Part shown: piece after piece, positions 24,302 through 34,186 of the stretch | Position numbering within the stretch: the first letter of the stretch is position 1 | Layout: every line of letters starts with the position of its first letter | Assembly: GCF_900091845.1 (NCBI RefSeq) | Contig: NZ_FMCI01000150.1 | Location: forward strand, 1 to 49,351 | Source of the DNA: Streptomyces sp. SolWspMP-5a-2 | GTDB lineage: Bacteria > Actinomycetota > Actinomycetes > Streptomycetales > Streptomycetaceae | Length of the DNA stretch: 49,351 nt | Reading direction: 5' to 3' | Position numbers and translations under genes: made by a program | The notes under the pieces: generated by a model | The model's database searches: none | What the model saw: only the letters and a program-made list of their open reading frames with translations | Told to the model about the DNA's origin: nothing

Positions 24302-25487
24302 CGGGCCGCCCCGCGCGCCGGGCGAGCACCAGGAACAGGCACCCGGCCACCCCGTAGAGCGCGGACAGCGTCAACTCGACGCCGTTCTGCCGCAGTTCGG
24401 GGCGGCCCTGGCCGTGCGGCACCCACCACAGGGCGTACGAGCAGCAGACCAGCGCTGCGGCGCCCGCCGCCCGCCGCCGACCCCGCGTCCACAGCAGCAG
24501 CGCGACGGGCACGCACCAGACCCAGTGGTGCGACCAGGACACCGGGCTGACGAGCAGCGCCGTCACCGCGCACGCGGTCACCGCCCAGGCGCGCCGCCCC
24601 GCCAACTCCGCCCGCACGGCGACCGCGAGGCCGCAGACGGCCGTCAGAGCGGCCAGCGCGATCCATCCGGCCCCCGGGTCGGGATCGTGCAGCAGACGCG
24701 CGAGAACGCCGCGCAGGGCCTGGTTCGCGGTGTCCTCGGTGTGCCCGACCCGGCCGGTCTGGAACACCGCGCGGGTCCAGAACCGGCGCGAGTCGCCGGG
24801 CAGGAGGACCGCCGCGAGCGCCGTCGCCCCCGCGAACACGGCGACCGCACCGCGCGCGTGCCGCAGATACCGGGCGCCCGCTCCCCGGCCGCCTCCGGAG
24901 CGGGCGGTGATCCCGGCGGCGAGCAGGAACACCGCGAACAGCGCGGGCGTCAGCTTCACGGCCGCCGCCAGACCGATGCCGACGCCCGCCCAGCGGTCCG
25001 CCCCGCGCCGCGTCAGGTCCCACAGCACCAGCGCCGCGAGCGCCAGGTTGACCTGCCCGTAGCGCAGCGTCGTCCACACCGGCTCGCACCAGACGGCCGC
25101 CGCGGAGACCCACCAGACGCTCTGCGGGCGCTCCTCCCCGACGAGCCGCAGCGAAAGCCGTACGAACAGCACCAGCAGCGCGAGGTTCCCCGCGGTGCCC
25201 AGCAGTCGCAGTCCCGCCGTGTCCAGCAGCGTCAGCGGGGTGAACAGCAGGGCGGCGAACGGCGGGTAGGTGGTGGGCAGCCGCGCGTGGGTGGTGCGCA
25301 GCGCGTAGAGGTCGCCGCCCGCGCGCACGGTGGCGCCCTCGGCCCGGTAGACCAGCAGGTCGATCATCGACACGTGCGCGGCCCGCTGGGCGGCCCAGAA
25401 CGCGGCGAAGGACAGCAGGCAGACGCCCACAGCGGTCGGCATCCGCCGGGTTCCGGGGAACGCGATCACGGTCACGAAAGGCGACAT
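24270..25487 (-). CDS. GT87-type membrane mannosyltransferase family protein
   Basis: The 405-residue protein has about 8-10 hydrophobic segments and the GT-C pattern of the GT87/DUF2029 family: IDLLVYRAEGATVRAGGDLYAL near the N-terminus (catalytic Asp in an external loop), TTYPPFAALLFTPL, then VGIGLAAAVKLTPALFAVFLL. In mycobacteria related enzymes use polyprenol-phosphate-mannose to build phosphatidylinositol mannosides or lipomannan; the substrate here is unknown. ATG 25487 is chosen because it precedes the first hydrophobic segment and leaves the tRNA promoter free. No clear ribosome site is seen; ATG 25442 is an alternative. The gene is convergent with the CxxC gene, overlapping by 32 nt. 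Confidence 0.8.
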   Translation of the reverse strand: MSPFVTVIAFPGTRRMPTAVGVCLLSFAAFWAAQRAAHVSMIDLLVYRAEGATVRAGGDLYALRTTHARLPTTYPPFAALLFTPLTLLDTAGLRLLGTAGNLALLVLFVRLSLRLVGEERPQSVWWVSAAAVWCEPVWTTLRYGQVNLALAALVLWDLTRRGADRWAGVGIGLAAAVKLTPALFAVFLLAAGITARSGGGRGAGARYLRHARGAVAVFAGATALAAVLLPGDSRRFWTRAVFQTGRVGHTEDTANQALRGVLARLLHDPDPGAGWIALAALTAVCGLAVAVRAELAGRRAWAVTACAVTALLVSPVSWSHHWVWCVPVALLLWTRGRRRAAGAAALVCCSYALWWVPHGQGRPELRQNGVELTLSALYGVAGCLFLVLARRAGRPVTPSRTSRTA

Positions 25488-25519
25488 TAGCCCGCGTACC
25501 CGCACGGAACGGAAACGAT

Positions 25520-25550
25520 TTGGTGGTGGGCCCCGCCGACCGTGTAATGT
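25520..25550 (+). promoter_or_regulatory. Promoter of second tRNA-Ala gene
   Basis: TTGGTG (25520-25525) and TAATGT (25545-25550), 19 bp apart, end 38 nt before the tRNA, at the same distance as in copy 1 but with different sequence. Confidence 0.5.
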
Positions 25551-25588
25551 TGGCGTCGCCGCCGGGGAGACCGGGCGGACCACAGCAC

Positions 25589-25661
25589 GGGGCTATAGCT
25601 CAGTTGGTAGAGCGCCTGCATGGCATGCAGGAGGTCAGGAGTTCAATTCTCCTTAGCTCCA
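25589..25661 (+). tRNA. tRNA-Ala (anticodon GGC), copy 2
   Basis: This 73-nt gene is identical to copy 1 at 23593-23665, with starts 1,996 bp apart on the same strand. Sequence identity extends only to CAG after the tRNA. CCA is not encoded. Both copies have separate promoters and terminators. Confidence 0.97.
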
Positions 25662-25669
25662 CAGTAATC

Positions 25670-25703
25670 GAGAGCGGATCATCCACCCGGATGGTCCGCT
25701 CTC
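25670..25703 (+). terminator. Hairpin terminator of second tRNA-Ala
   Basis: The 13-nt arms 25670-25682 and 25691-25703 pair with one G-U around an 8-nt loop. No T run follows. Confidence 0.7.
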
Positions 25704-25831
25704 GCGCGTTCCCCGTCCGTTGCCGCGCGCCGGGAGGGGCGTTGTCCGGGCGACGGGCGCCACGCGTGCGTGCGGGGCCGGGACGACGTCTTTCTCCGGG
25801 TGGGGGTGCGACGAGGCCCCCTCTGTTTTCG

Positions 25832-25893
25832 CCCGTCCACGCGTGCGTGGGGGCCACCCTGATCAGGGTGGCCCCCACGCACGCGTGGACGGG
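25832..25893. terminator. 62-bp perfect palindrome between tRNA-Ala and the redox operon
   Basis: Positions 25832-25862 and 25863-25893 are exact inverted repeats of 31 bp with no spacer, centred on TGATCA and containing ACGCGTG/CACGCGT. It lies 11 nt after the stop codon of the minus-strand flavoprotein gene and 170 nt after the plus-strand tRNA, so it can terminate from both sides. No U tract is present. Confidence 0.85.
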
Positions 25894-25904
25894 TTCGCGG
25901 GCGG

Positions 25905-27512
25905 CTAGCGCCCCAGGGCGCGTCGGCCGCGGCCCTGGGAGACCACCGGCAGGTTCTTGGCCGGTGCCTGCGAGCGGGTGTCCTCCTCCAGGCGCAGCGC
26001 GAGCGCCGGGCAGCGGCGCACCGCGCGCAGCGCCTTCGCCTCCGCGTACTGCGGGACCTTCGCCTGCGCGACGGTGGGGAAGCCGTCCGCACCGAGCTGG
26101 AACACCTCCGGGAGGATGTCGGCGCAGAGCCCGTGGCCCCGGCACAGCGTCCAGTCGACGTAGATCTTCTGGCGGCTCGATCCGTCGTCGGCGCCGCCGC
26201 CACCACCGGTGAGCGCCGGGGCCCTGCCGCCCTCGAACAGCGGCAGGACGCCCTCCACGGGCCGTCCGCAGCCGTTGCCGAGGACGTGCGCGGCGAGGTC
26301 GTCGGTGAACGCCTTGATGGTCGACTCCAGGAACATCGCGGAGCCGTCGGGGTGCGAGCAGGCACCGCGCCGCTTCACGTTCTTGGCGACCTGCTTGAGC
26401 GCCTCCAGGGCGGCGGGGCCGCCCCCGTTGAGGATGTCCTCCATGCCGCGCGCGGCGGCCGGCAGACCGAGGTAGCAGGGGCCGCACTGCCCCGCGCTCT
26501 CCTCCGCCAGCCACTGGGCGACCCGCAGCGACTCGCCCAGCGGGCAGGTCTCCTGGGTGATCGGCAGGATGGCGCCCGCGCCGAGCGCGCCGCCCACCGC
26601 GTCCAGCGAATTGCGGGAGACGATCGCCTCGTTGACGGTCGCCGCGTCGATCCACTTGCCGTGGTAGCCGCCGGTCAGCACGCCCTGCGGCACCGGCGGG
26701 GCGCCGGCGAGCTGGAGCACGTAGCGCAGCGGCACCCCGGTGGGCACCTCGATCACCATCGGGCGGGCGACCGCACCGGAGACCGTGAGCATGACGGTGC
26801 CCGGCTCGTCGTACAGACCCGTGTTGCCGTACCGCTCCGGGCCGATCCGGGCGGCGATCGCGAGCTGCGCGTACGTCTCGGCGTTGGAGAGCAGCGTGGG
26901 CGCGCCGCCGACGCCGTTCTGCGAGGCGCTGACCTTGCGGCCGGGCGGCACCGCTGGGCCGCCGTCGATCGAGCGGATCAGCGACGCGGCGGCACCGGTG
27001 ACCATGCGGACCGGGTTGCGCTGCACGGACGCCTTCAGGGCCGAGCGGCGGCTGTTGCTGAGGCCGCGTTCGGCGAGCGCCGCCTCCATGGAGCGCTGGG
27101 TGGACTCCCGGGTGACGCCGATCACCAACTGGCGGGCGCCCATGGCCTCGGCGCACAGCAGCGCGCCGTCCAGGATGAGGTGCGGCGCCCGGTTGATCAG
27201 CACCGTGTCCTTGCGGCAGGCCGGTTCGTCCTCGCTGCCGTTGACGACGACGACCGGGCGCACCCCGCGTTTGATGGCGGCCTCGGCGACCGAGCGCAGC
27301 TTCTTGTGGAAGGGGAAGCCCGCGCCGCCGCGGCCCTTCAGGTTGATGTTCTCCGAGAGCTGCGCGAGCTGTTCGCCGCCCAGGGGTTCGAGCGGCCCGT
27401 GCACCTTCAGGTGCATGGGCAGGTCGAGTCGTTCGACAAGGTCGAAGCCCGACGTCAGCTGGGGAAGGCCGACCACGCGGACTTCGGGGACGTCGGGCAG
27501 GGCCTCGTTCAC
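25905..27512 (-). CDS. NuoF-like flavoprotein fused to a C-terminal ferredoxin
   Basis: The 535-residue protein resembles the 51-kDa NADH/FMN subunit of complex I: GRGGAGFPFHK at residues 60-70, VVNGSEDEPACRKD at 89-102, an SLBB-like part (VPTGVPLRYVLQLAG) and an iron-sulfur region. Canonical NuoF has ESCGxCxPC plus a Cys 39 residues later; here the first Cys is Ala (residue 340) and C343, C346, C385 remain. Residues about 449-510 are a single-cluster ferredoxin with C457-RG-H460-GL-C463 and C501-P, so His replaces the second ligand as in some P450 ferredoxins. A Gly-rich linker joins them. It probably passes electrons from NAD(P)H through FMN to the membrane partner encoded upstream. GTG 27512 overlaps that gene's TGA by four bases. 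Confidence 0.85.
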   Translation of the reverse strand: MNEALPDVPEVRVVGLPQLTSGFDLVERLDLPMHLKVHGPLEPLGGEQLAQLSENINLKGRGGAGFPFHKKLRSVAEAAIKRGVRPVVVVNGSEDEPACRKDTVLINRAPHLILDGALLCAEAMGARQLVIGVTRESTQRSMEAALAERGLSNSRRSALKASVQRNPVRMVTGAAASLIRSIDGGPAVPPGRKVSASQNGVGGAPTLLSNAETYAQLAIAARIGPERYGNTGLYDEPGTVMLTVSGAVARPMVIEVPTGVPLRYVLQLAGAPPVPQGVLTGGYHGKWIDAATVNEAIVSRNSLDAVGGALGAGAILPITQETCPLGESLRVAQWLAEESAGQCGPCYLGLPAAARGMEDILNGGGPAALEALKQVAKNVKRRGACSHPDGSAMFLESTIKAFTDDLAAHVLGNGCGRPVEGVLPLFEGGRAPALTGGGGGADDGSSRQKIYVDWTLCRGHGLCADILPEVFQLGADGFPTVAQAKVPQYAEAKALRAVRRCPALALRLEEDTRSQAPAKNLPVVSQGRGRRALGR

Positions 27513-28795
27513 CTATAGCCTCCGGAAGGCGTGTTCCAAGGTTCGCCCGAACCCGGCGTGTCGTAGGACGTGCCGGGACCTTGTGGGGTGGCGGGACCGT
27601 TGTTGTACGTGTCCTGAGGGTTGTACGTGCCGTAGCCCGGGTTCGTCTCACCCGTGTCGCGCACATCACGTGCCGGCTGTCCGCCGGTGCCCCCGCTGCC
27701 GTAGGCCGGGATGGTGAACCCGGTGTCCTGGAGCGGGTCGTACGCGGACGGCGGGGCCTCGCCGAGCGGCGGCGGCGAGGGGACGGGCCAACTTCCGGAG
27801 GTGCTGCCTCCGTTGTCGGCGCGGGGCATCGCCTGGGTGGGCTGCGCGTCCATGCGGCTGCTCTGGCCGGTGCCGTACGGAGGCTGCCCCTGCGGGGGCG
27901 TGGCGGCCCGGTAGGCGGCCGCGAAGCCGTCGGCGGACTCCGGGGTCATGGTGCGGGCCGGGGCGTCGTAGAACGGCGACTGGAAGGATCCCGTGGACTC
28001 GGCGGGCTTGGGCTTGCGCTCGCGCGGCTTGTCGTAGCCGGGCAGTCCGGAGGAGGACTCGGCCATGCGGGCGCGGCTGGCCTCCAGTTCGTCGCGGCCG
28101 GGGCGGTCGTCGGTGCCCAGCAGGCCCATGATCCGGTCGGCGACCTTCCGCTTGACCGGGCGGGGCGAGGCGCGCAGCGCGAGGGCGGCCATCACGCCGA
28201 GCAGGGAGAGGCTGTAGAGGATCGTGAAGATCGGCTTGGCCGCGCGACCCGCGTAGAGCCCGTGCACCAGGGCGAGGCCCCAGGCCGGGTAGGCCAGCAT
28301 GTGCATGGCGCGCCAGCGGGCGGCGACCGGCGCGGGGGAGGCGAAGTTGCTGCGCAGGGCGCCGGTGACGCCGACGAAGACCATCAGCAGGCCCGCGAGG
28401 GAGCCCATGCCGATCAGGCCCGCGCTCCCGGTGACGCCGAGCGAGAAGGGGACGAGCGCGGCGATCAGCACCGTGTGGTCGAGGGCGATCTTGGTGGTGA
28501 TGTGCAGGAGCAGGAACGCGATCGAGGCGACCGCGGTCGTGCGGTGCACCGCCTGCCCCACGATGCGCTGGCGGGTGTTGAGGAAGATCCGGTCCTGGGC
28601 CATCAGGCCCCAGATCACCGAACAGCTGAGCGAGACGAGGGACAGGACGCCCGCGCCGAAGTTGAGGAAGTCGCGGAACCGGTCACCTCCGACCAGCACC
28701 ACCACGGGTATGAGGACCAGGACGACAGCGCTCGCCACCCCGTAGGCCGACCGGCCGGGCTTGGGGAGCGTGCTGTTACTACGACGAGGATTCAT
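27509..28795 (-). CDS. Diheme cytochrome-b-like (ferric-reductase-type) membrane protein
   Basis: The 428-residue protein has six likely membrane helices in residues 17-208 and two His pairs with heme-b spacing: H84 and H98 in VHRTTAVASIAFLLLH, and H165 and H178 in HMLAYPAWGLALVH. This is the pattern of the ferric reductase/NOX/YedZ fold, which carries two hemes across the membrane. It has no FAD/NADPH domain of its own; instead residues about 215-428 are a long Pro/Gly/Tyr/Ser-rich cytoplasmic tail. The overlapping downstream gene supplies a flavin/iron-sulfur protein, so the pair may form a split NAD(P)H-to-heme chain with an unknown acceptor. ATG 28795 has GGAG nine bases upstream. Confidence 0.85.
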   Translation of the reverse strand: MNPRRSNSTLPKPGRSAYGVASAVVLVLIPVVVLVGGDRFRDFLNFGAGVLSLVSLSCSVIWGLMAQDRIFLNTRQRIVGQAVHRTTAVASIAFLLLHITTKIALDHTVLIAALVPFSLGVTGSAGLIGMGSLAGLLMVFVGVTGALRSNFASPAPVAARWRAMHMLAYPAWGLALVHGLYAGRAAKPIFTILYSLSLLGVMAALALRASPRPVKRKVADRIMGLLGTDDRPGRDELEASRARMAESSSGLPGYDKPRERKPKPAESTGSFQSPFYDAPARTMTPESADGFAAAYRAATPPQGQPPYGTGQSSRMDAQPTQAMPRADNGGSTSGSWPVPSPPPLGEAPPSAYDPLQDTGFTIPAYGSGGTGGQPARDVRDTGETNPGYGTYNPQDTYNNGPATPQGPGTSYDTPGSGEPWNTPSGGYR

Positions 28796-29033
28796 GGGGG
28801 CAACTCCGAGCAGTTCGGGAAGGCGGTCCCGCTGCCGCACTCTAAGTGGCGCCATACCGACGGGTACGAGGTTTCAGTTATTGCGTTGTTATCAAAGGAC
28901 AATGCGACTGGCGCCGTGTCCCTTAGTGACTGTTACGCGAAGTAATCCTTGACCGGAGGTTCGGTTCCTGCTGTGCGACGGTGGTGTCTCCCGTGCATAC
29001 GCAAGCGCGTGGCCACTTGCTCAAGGGCTGCGG
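28796..29033. promoter_or_regulatory. Divergent regulatory gap of the redox operon and leuS
   Basis: This gap has no gene I can support. A clearly AT-rich stretch at about 28870-28950 should hold the minus-strand promoter of the redox operon. It contains the inverted repeat TTACGCGAAGTAA at 28933-28945, which looks like a weak operator. No Rex-type TTGTGA box was found. Confidence 0.4.
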
Positions 29034-29039
29034 TACCCT
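29034..29039 (+). promoter_or_regulatory. -10 box of the leuS leader
   Basis: TACCCT is followed by exactly 6 nt and the ATG of the leader peptide at 29046, as at proA. The leader would thus be translated from the very 5' end of the mRNA. Confidence 0.6.
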
Positions 29040-29045
29040 AACGCC

Positions 29046-29084
29046 ATGCGTGCCGTACGCCTTCTGCTTAGCGGGCCGCGCTGA
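29046..29084 (+). CDS. leuS leader peptide, 12 aa with Leu-Leu-Leu
   Basis: The frame reads MRAVRLLLSGPR and stops. Codons 6-8 are CTT CTG CTT; CTT is rare at this GC content, so slow decoding under leucyl-tRNA shortage is expected. A transcription terminator follows at 29133-29155 and leuS starts at 29198. Bases 29075-29085, covering the end of the peptide and its stop codon, can pair with 29120-29130 (11 bp, one G-U) just before the terminator. This is the layout of a ribosome-dependent attenuator. Leader peptides of this kind are known before leucine genes in actinobacteria; I have not resolved the exact alternative structures. Confidence 0.7.
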   Translation: MRAVRLLLSGPR

Positions 29085-29132
29085 TCAGTCCCCACAGCCG
29101 GGTGGACCGGCAGGTCGGTATCGGCGCGGCGT

Positions 29133-29155
29133 CCCCTCCTGTGCGAGGGGCTTTT
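29133..29155 (+). terminator. Attenuator terminator before leuS
   Basis: The 6-bp stem CCCCTC (29133-29138) with GAGGGG (29145-29150) and a 6-nt loop is followed by CTTTTTC. True U tracts are rare in this genome, which supports a functional terminator upstream of leuS. Confidence 0.75.
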
Positions 29156-29197
29156 TCATTTCCGCGGGCAGAGACGATCGATGGAGCTTAGAGGATC

Positions 29198-32068
<2,871 letters not shown>

Positions 32069-32070
32069 GC

Positions 32071-32160
32071 GGTGGGTCCGGTGGGGCCGGTGGGTCCGGT
32101 GGGGCTGATTGGCTCGGTGGGCCCGGTGGGGCTGATGGGGCCTGTCGGTTCGGTGCGGCT
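32071..32160 (+). repeat. Degenerate GGTGGGGCC-type repeat after leuS
   Basis: About 90 bp of imperfect 9-10-bp units (GGTGGGTCC, GGTGGGGCC, GGTGGGGCT) directly follow the leuS stop codon. The strand is strongly G-rich and could form quadruplexes. The rest of the 32069-32438 gap is GC-rich without a recognisable gene. Confidence 0.6.
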
Positions 32161-32438
32161 GTCGTGATCGCTGTGACCGGTGGGCGGGGCCCGTCCCTCA
32201 GGTGTCGTCGACGGCGGCCACGGGGGCTCGCCGGGTAGCCGCCGGGGCTCGCCGCGCGGCCGCCGGACGGGGTCGGCGGCGGGGCGGGGTCACCGCCGGT
32301 TCCCGGTGGTGCCGGAGCGTGTCGGGGTAGTCCCCTACGGGCAGGTTCGGGGTTCCGTCGGAACTCAGGGCCTGCCCGTTGCGTTTACCGTTGGAGGAGC
32401 GGCGCGGGACGTGTCGCGACGTCCGGAGGAGGACCGCA

Positions 32439-33164
32439 GTGGAAGCAGTGATCGCGGTGCTCGGGCTGCTGTTCGTGGCCTTCGTGGTGCTCGGCGCGTT
32501 CGCCGCGGTGCGCGCCGTCGGCGCGGCCAAGCGCGGCGTGGACCGCACCATCGACCAGGCCCGCCGCACCGTCGAGGACCACACCCTGCGCGCCAAGTCC
32601 TTCGCCCAGCCCGGCGCCGCGGGCGAACTGGCCCAACTCCGGCTCAGACTGCGGACGTCCATGCGGGCCACCCAGGACGCGCTGCACGCGGGCGTGGCGC
32701 AGGACGAGTCCCTCCGCGAGTCCCTCGGCCTCTTCCAGCGCCTCAGCGCACACGGCCACGAGCTGGACGGCGAACTCCGCGCCCTGGAGTCCGAGCCCGA
32801 TCGCGCCAGGGTCGGCGAGCGGCTGCCCGGCCTGCGCGAGCGCACCCAGCGCGTGATCGCCTCCGCCGACTCGCTGCGCTGGGCCGCCCGCGACCGCGCC
32901 GTCCGCTTCGCCGCCGACGACCTCGACACCCTGAGCGAGCAGATCGACATGGAGGCGGGCGCCCTGCGGCACTGGACGACCGCCGAGGGCCCCGGCGCCC
33001 CGCGGACCGCATCCACCGCGCCCCGCCCCGACGACCCCGACCGGCGGCACACCCGGGACGACTCCCGCCCCGCCGAGGAGCGGACCAGGCCCGCCATCAC
33101 CCCGCCCGGCCGCCGCCCTTCCTACCCCTGGCAGAAGAAGCCCCGTCCCGAGAGCACCACTTGA
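32439..33164 (+). CDS. Membrane-anchored helical protein of unknown function
   Basis: The 241-residue protein starts with one membrane helix (VIAVLGLLFVAFVVLGAFAAV), followed by about 160 residues that are almost wholly helical and charged (AKRGVDRTIDQARRTVEDH..., LRERTQRVIASADSLRWAARDRAVRF). The last 65 residues are disordered, Pro/Arg/Asp-rich. GTG 32439 has AGGAGGA six bases upstream, which fixes the start. No domain is recognised; the shape is that of a membrane-tethered coiled-coil protein. degV follows after 72 nt with its own -10 box. Confidence 0.75.
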   Translation: MEAVIAVLGLLFVAFVVLGAFAAVRAVGAAKRGVDRTIDQARRTVEDHTLRAKSFAQPGAAGELAQLRLRLRTSMRATQDALHAGVAQDESLRESLGLFQRLSAHGHELDGELRALESEPDRARVGERLPGLRERTQRVIASADSLRWAARDRAVRFAADDLDTLSEQIDMEAGALRHWTTAEGPGAPRTASTAPRPDDPDRRHTRDDSRPAEERTRPAITPPGRRPSYPWQKKPRPESTT

Positions 33165-33223
33165 TCCGGTCAAGCCCTGGCCGGCTGCCTGGGGCCGGGC
33201 TGCCGCCCGAACGCTACGGCAGG

Positions 33224-33229
33224 TAACCT
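33224..33229 (+). promoter_or_regulatory. -10 box of degV, leaderless
   Basis: TAACCT is followed by 7 nt and the ATG at 33237, with no Shine-Dalgarno sequence. Confidence 0.55.
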
Positions 33230-33236
33230 CCAGCTC

Positions 33237-34082
33237 ATGTCCGCCCATGTCGCGATCGTCACCGATTCAACGGCCTACCTGCCGCCGCGGACGATGGAGC
33301 ACCACGGCATCACCGCGGTGCCGCTGACGGTGGTCCTCGGCGACCAGGCGCTGGACGAGGGCACCGAGATCTCCACCCGCTCGCTGGCCCAGGCGCTCCA
33401 GAAGCGCCGCCCGGTCACCACCTCGCGCCCCAGCCCCAGCCTCTTCGCGGACACCTACCGCGAGGCCGCCGAGGCGGGCGCCACCGGGATCGTCTCCCTG
33501 CACCTCTCCGCCGAACTCTCCGGCACCTACGACGCGGCCGTCCTCGCGGCCCGGGAGGCACCGGTCCCGGTGCGGGTCGTGGACACCGGGATGGTCGCCA
33601 TGGCCCTCGGCTTCTGCGCGCTCACCGCCGCGGAGACGGCGGAGGCGGGCGGCACGGTGGACGACGCGGTCGCGGCGGCCGAGAAACGGGCGGCGCGGAC
33701 GACCGCGTACTTCTACGTCGACACCCTCGACTTCCTGCGCCGGGGCGGCCGGATCGGCGCCGCGCAGGCCCTGTTCGGCTCGGCGCTCGCGGTGAAGCCG
33801 CTGCTCCAGCTGGAGGGGGGCCGCATCGAGCCGCTGGAGAAGGTCAGGACGGCGTCCAGAGCCATCGCGCGCCTGGAGGAACTCGTCGCGGACCGGGCCG
33901 GGGAGGCGCCGGTCGACATCGCCGTCCACCATCTCGCCGCCCCCGACCGGGCGTCGGCCCTGGCGGACCGCCTGCGCGAACGGCTGCCCGGCCTGGTCGA
34001 CCTGCACGTGAGCGAGGTGGGCGCGGTGATCGGCGCGCACACCGGGCCGGGGCTGCTGGGGGCCGTCGTCTCGGGACGGTAG
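33237..34082 (+). CDS. DegV family fatty-acid-binding protein
   Basis: The 281-residue protein has the DegV pattern: VTDSTAYLPP at the N-terminus, TSRPSPSLFADTYREA, LHLSAELSGTYDAA, VVDTGMVAMALGF and FLRRGGRIG. DegV/FakB proteins bind one fatty acid in a buried pocket; with FakA they present it for phosphorylation. No FakA gene is in the window, so its partner is unknown. Length is normal. The ATG at 33237 follows a -10-type TAACCT by 7 nt. The downstream gap (34083-34186) carries a perfect DnaA box. Confidence 0.9.
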   Translation: MSAHVAIVTDSTAYLPPRTMEHHGITAVPLTVVLGDQALDEGTEISTRSLAQALQKRRPVTTSRPSPSLFADTYREAAEAGATGIVSLHLSAELSGTYDAAVLAAREAPVPVRVVDTGMVAMALGFCALTAAETAEAGGTVDDAVAAAEKRAARTTAYFYVDTLDFLRRGGRIGAAQALFGSALAVKPLLQLEGGRIEPLEKVRTASRAIARLEELVADRAGEAPVDIAVHHLAAPDRASALADRLRERLPGLVDLHVSEVGAVIGAHTGPGLLGAVVSGR

Positions 34083-34109
34083 GGCGAATCACCCGTGTGA
34101 GTGGCCGAG

Positions 34110-34118
34110 TTGTCCACA
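34110..34118 (+). promoter_or_regulatory. DnaA box upstream of comEA
   Basis: TTGTCCACA matches the preferred Streptomyces DnaA box exactly. A weaker related sequence, TTCTCCACC, follows about 20 nt later. Both lie between degV and comEA. Confidence 0.5.
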
Positions 34119-34186
34119 GGCGGGGTGTTCTCCACCGGAATCGAGCAAGATCATCGCGAGACGGCGAGGTGCGCGACCCTCGGCGC

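Noticed and set aside
23593..25661. Integrative element bounded by tRNA-Ala copies
   Set aside because: No integrase, excisionase or GC shift lies in the interval; the repeats are complete tRNA genes with separate promoters.
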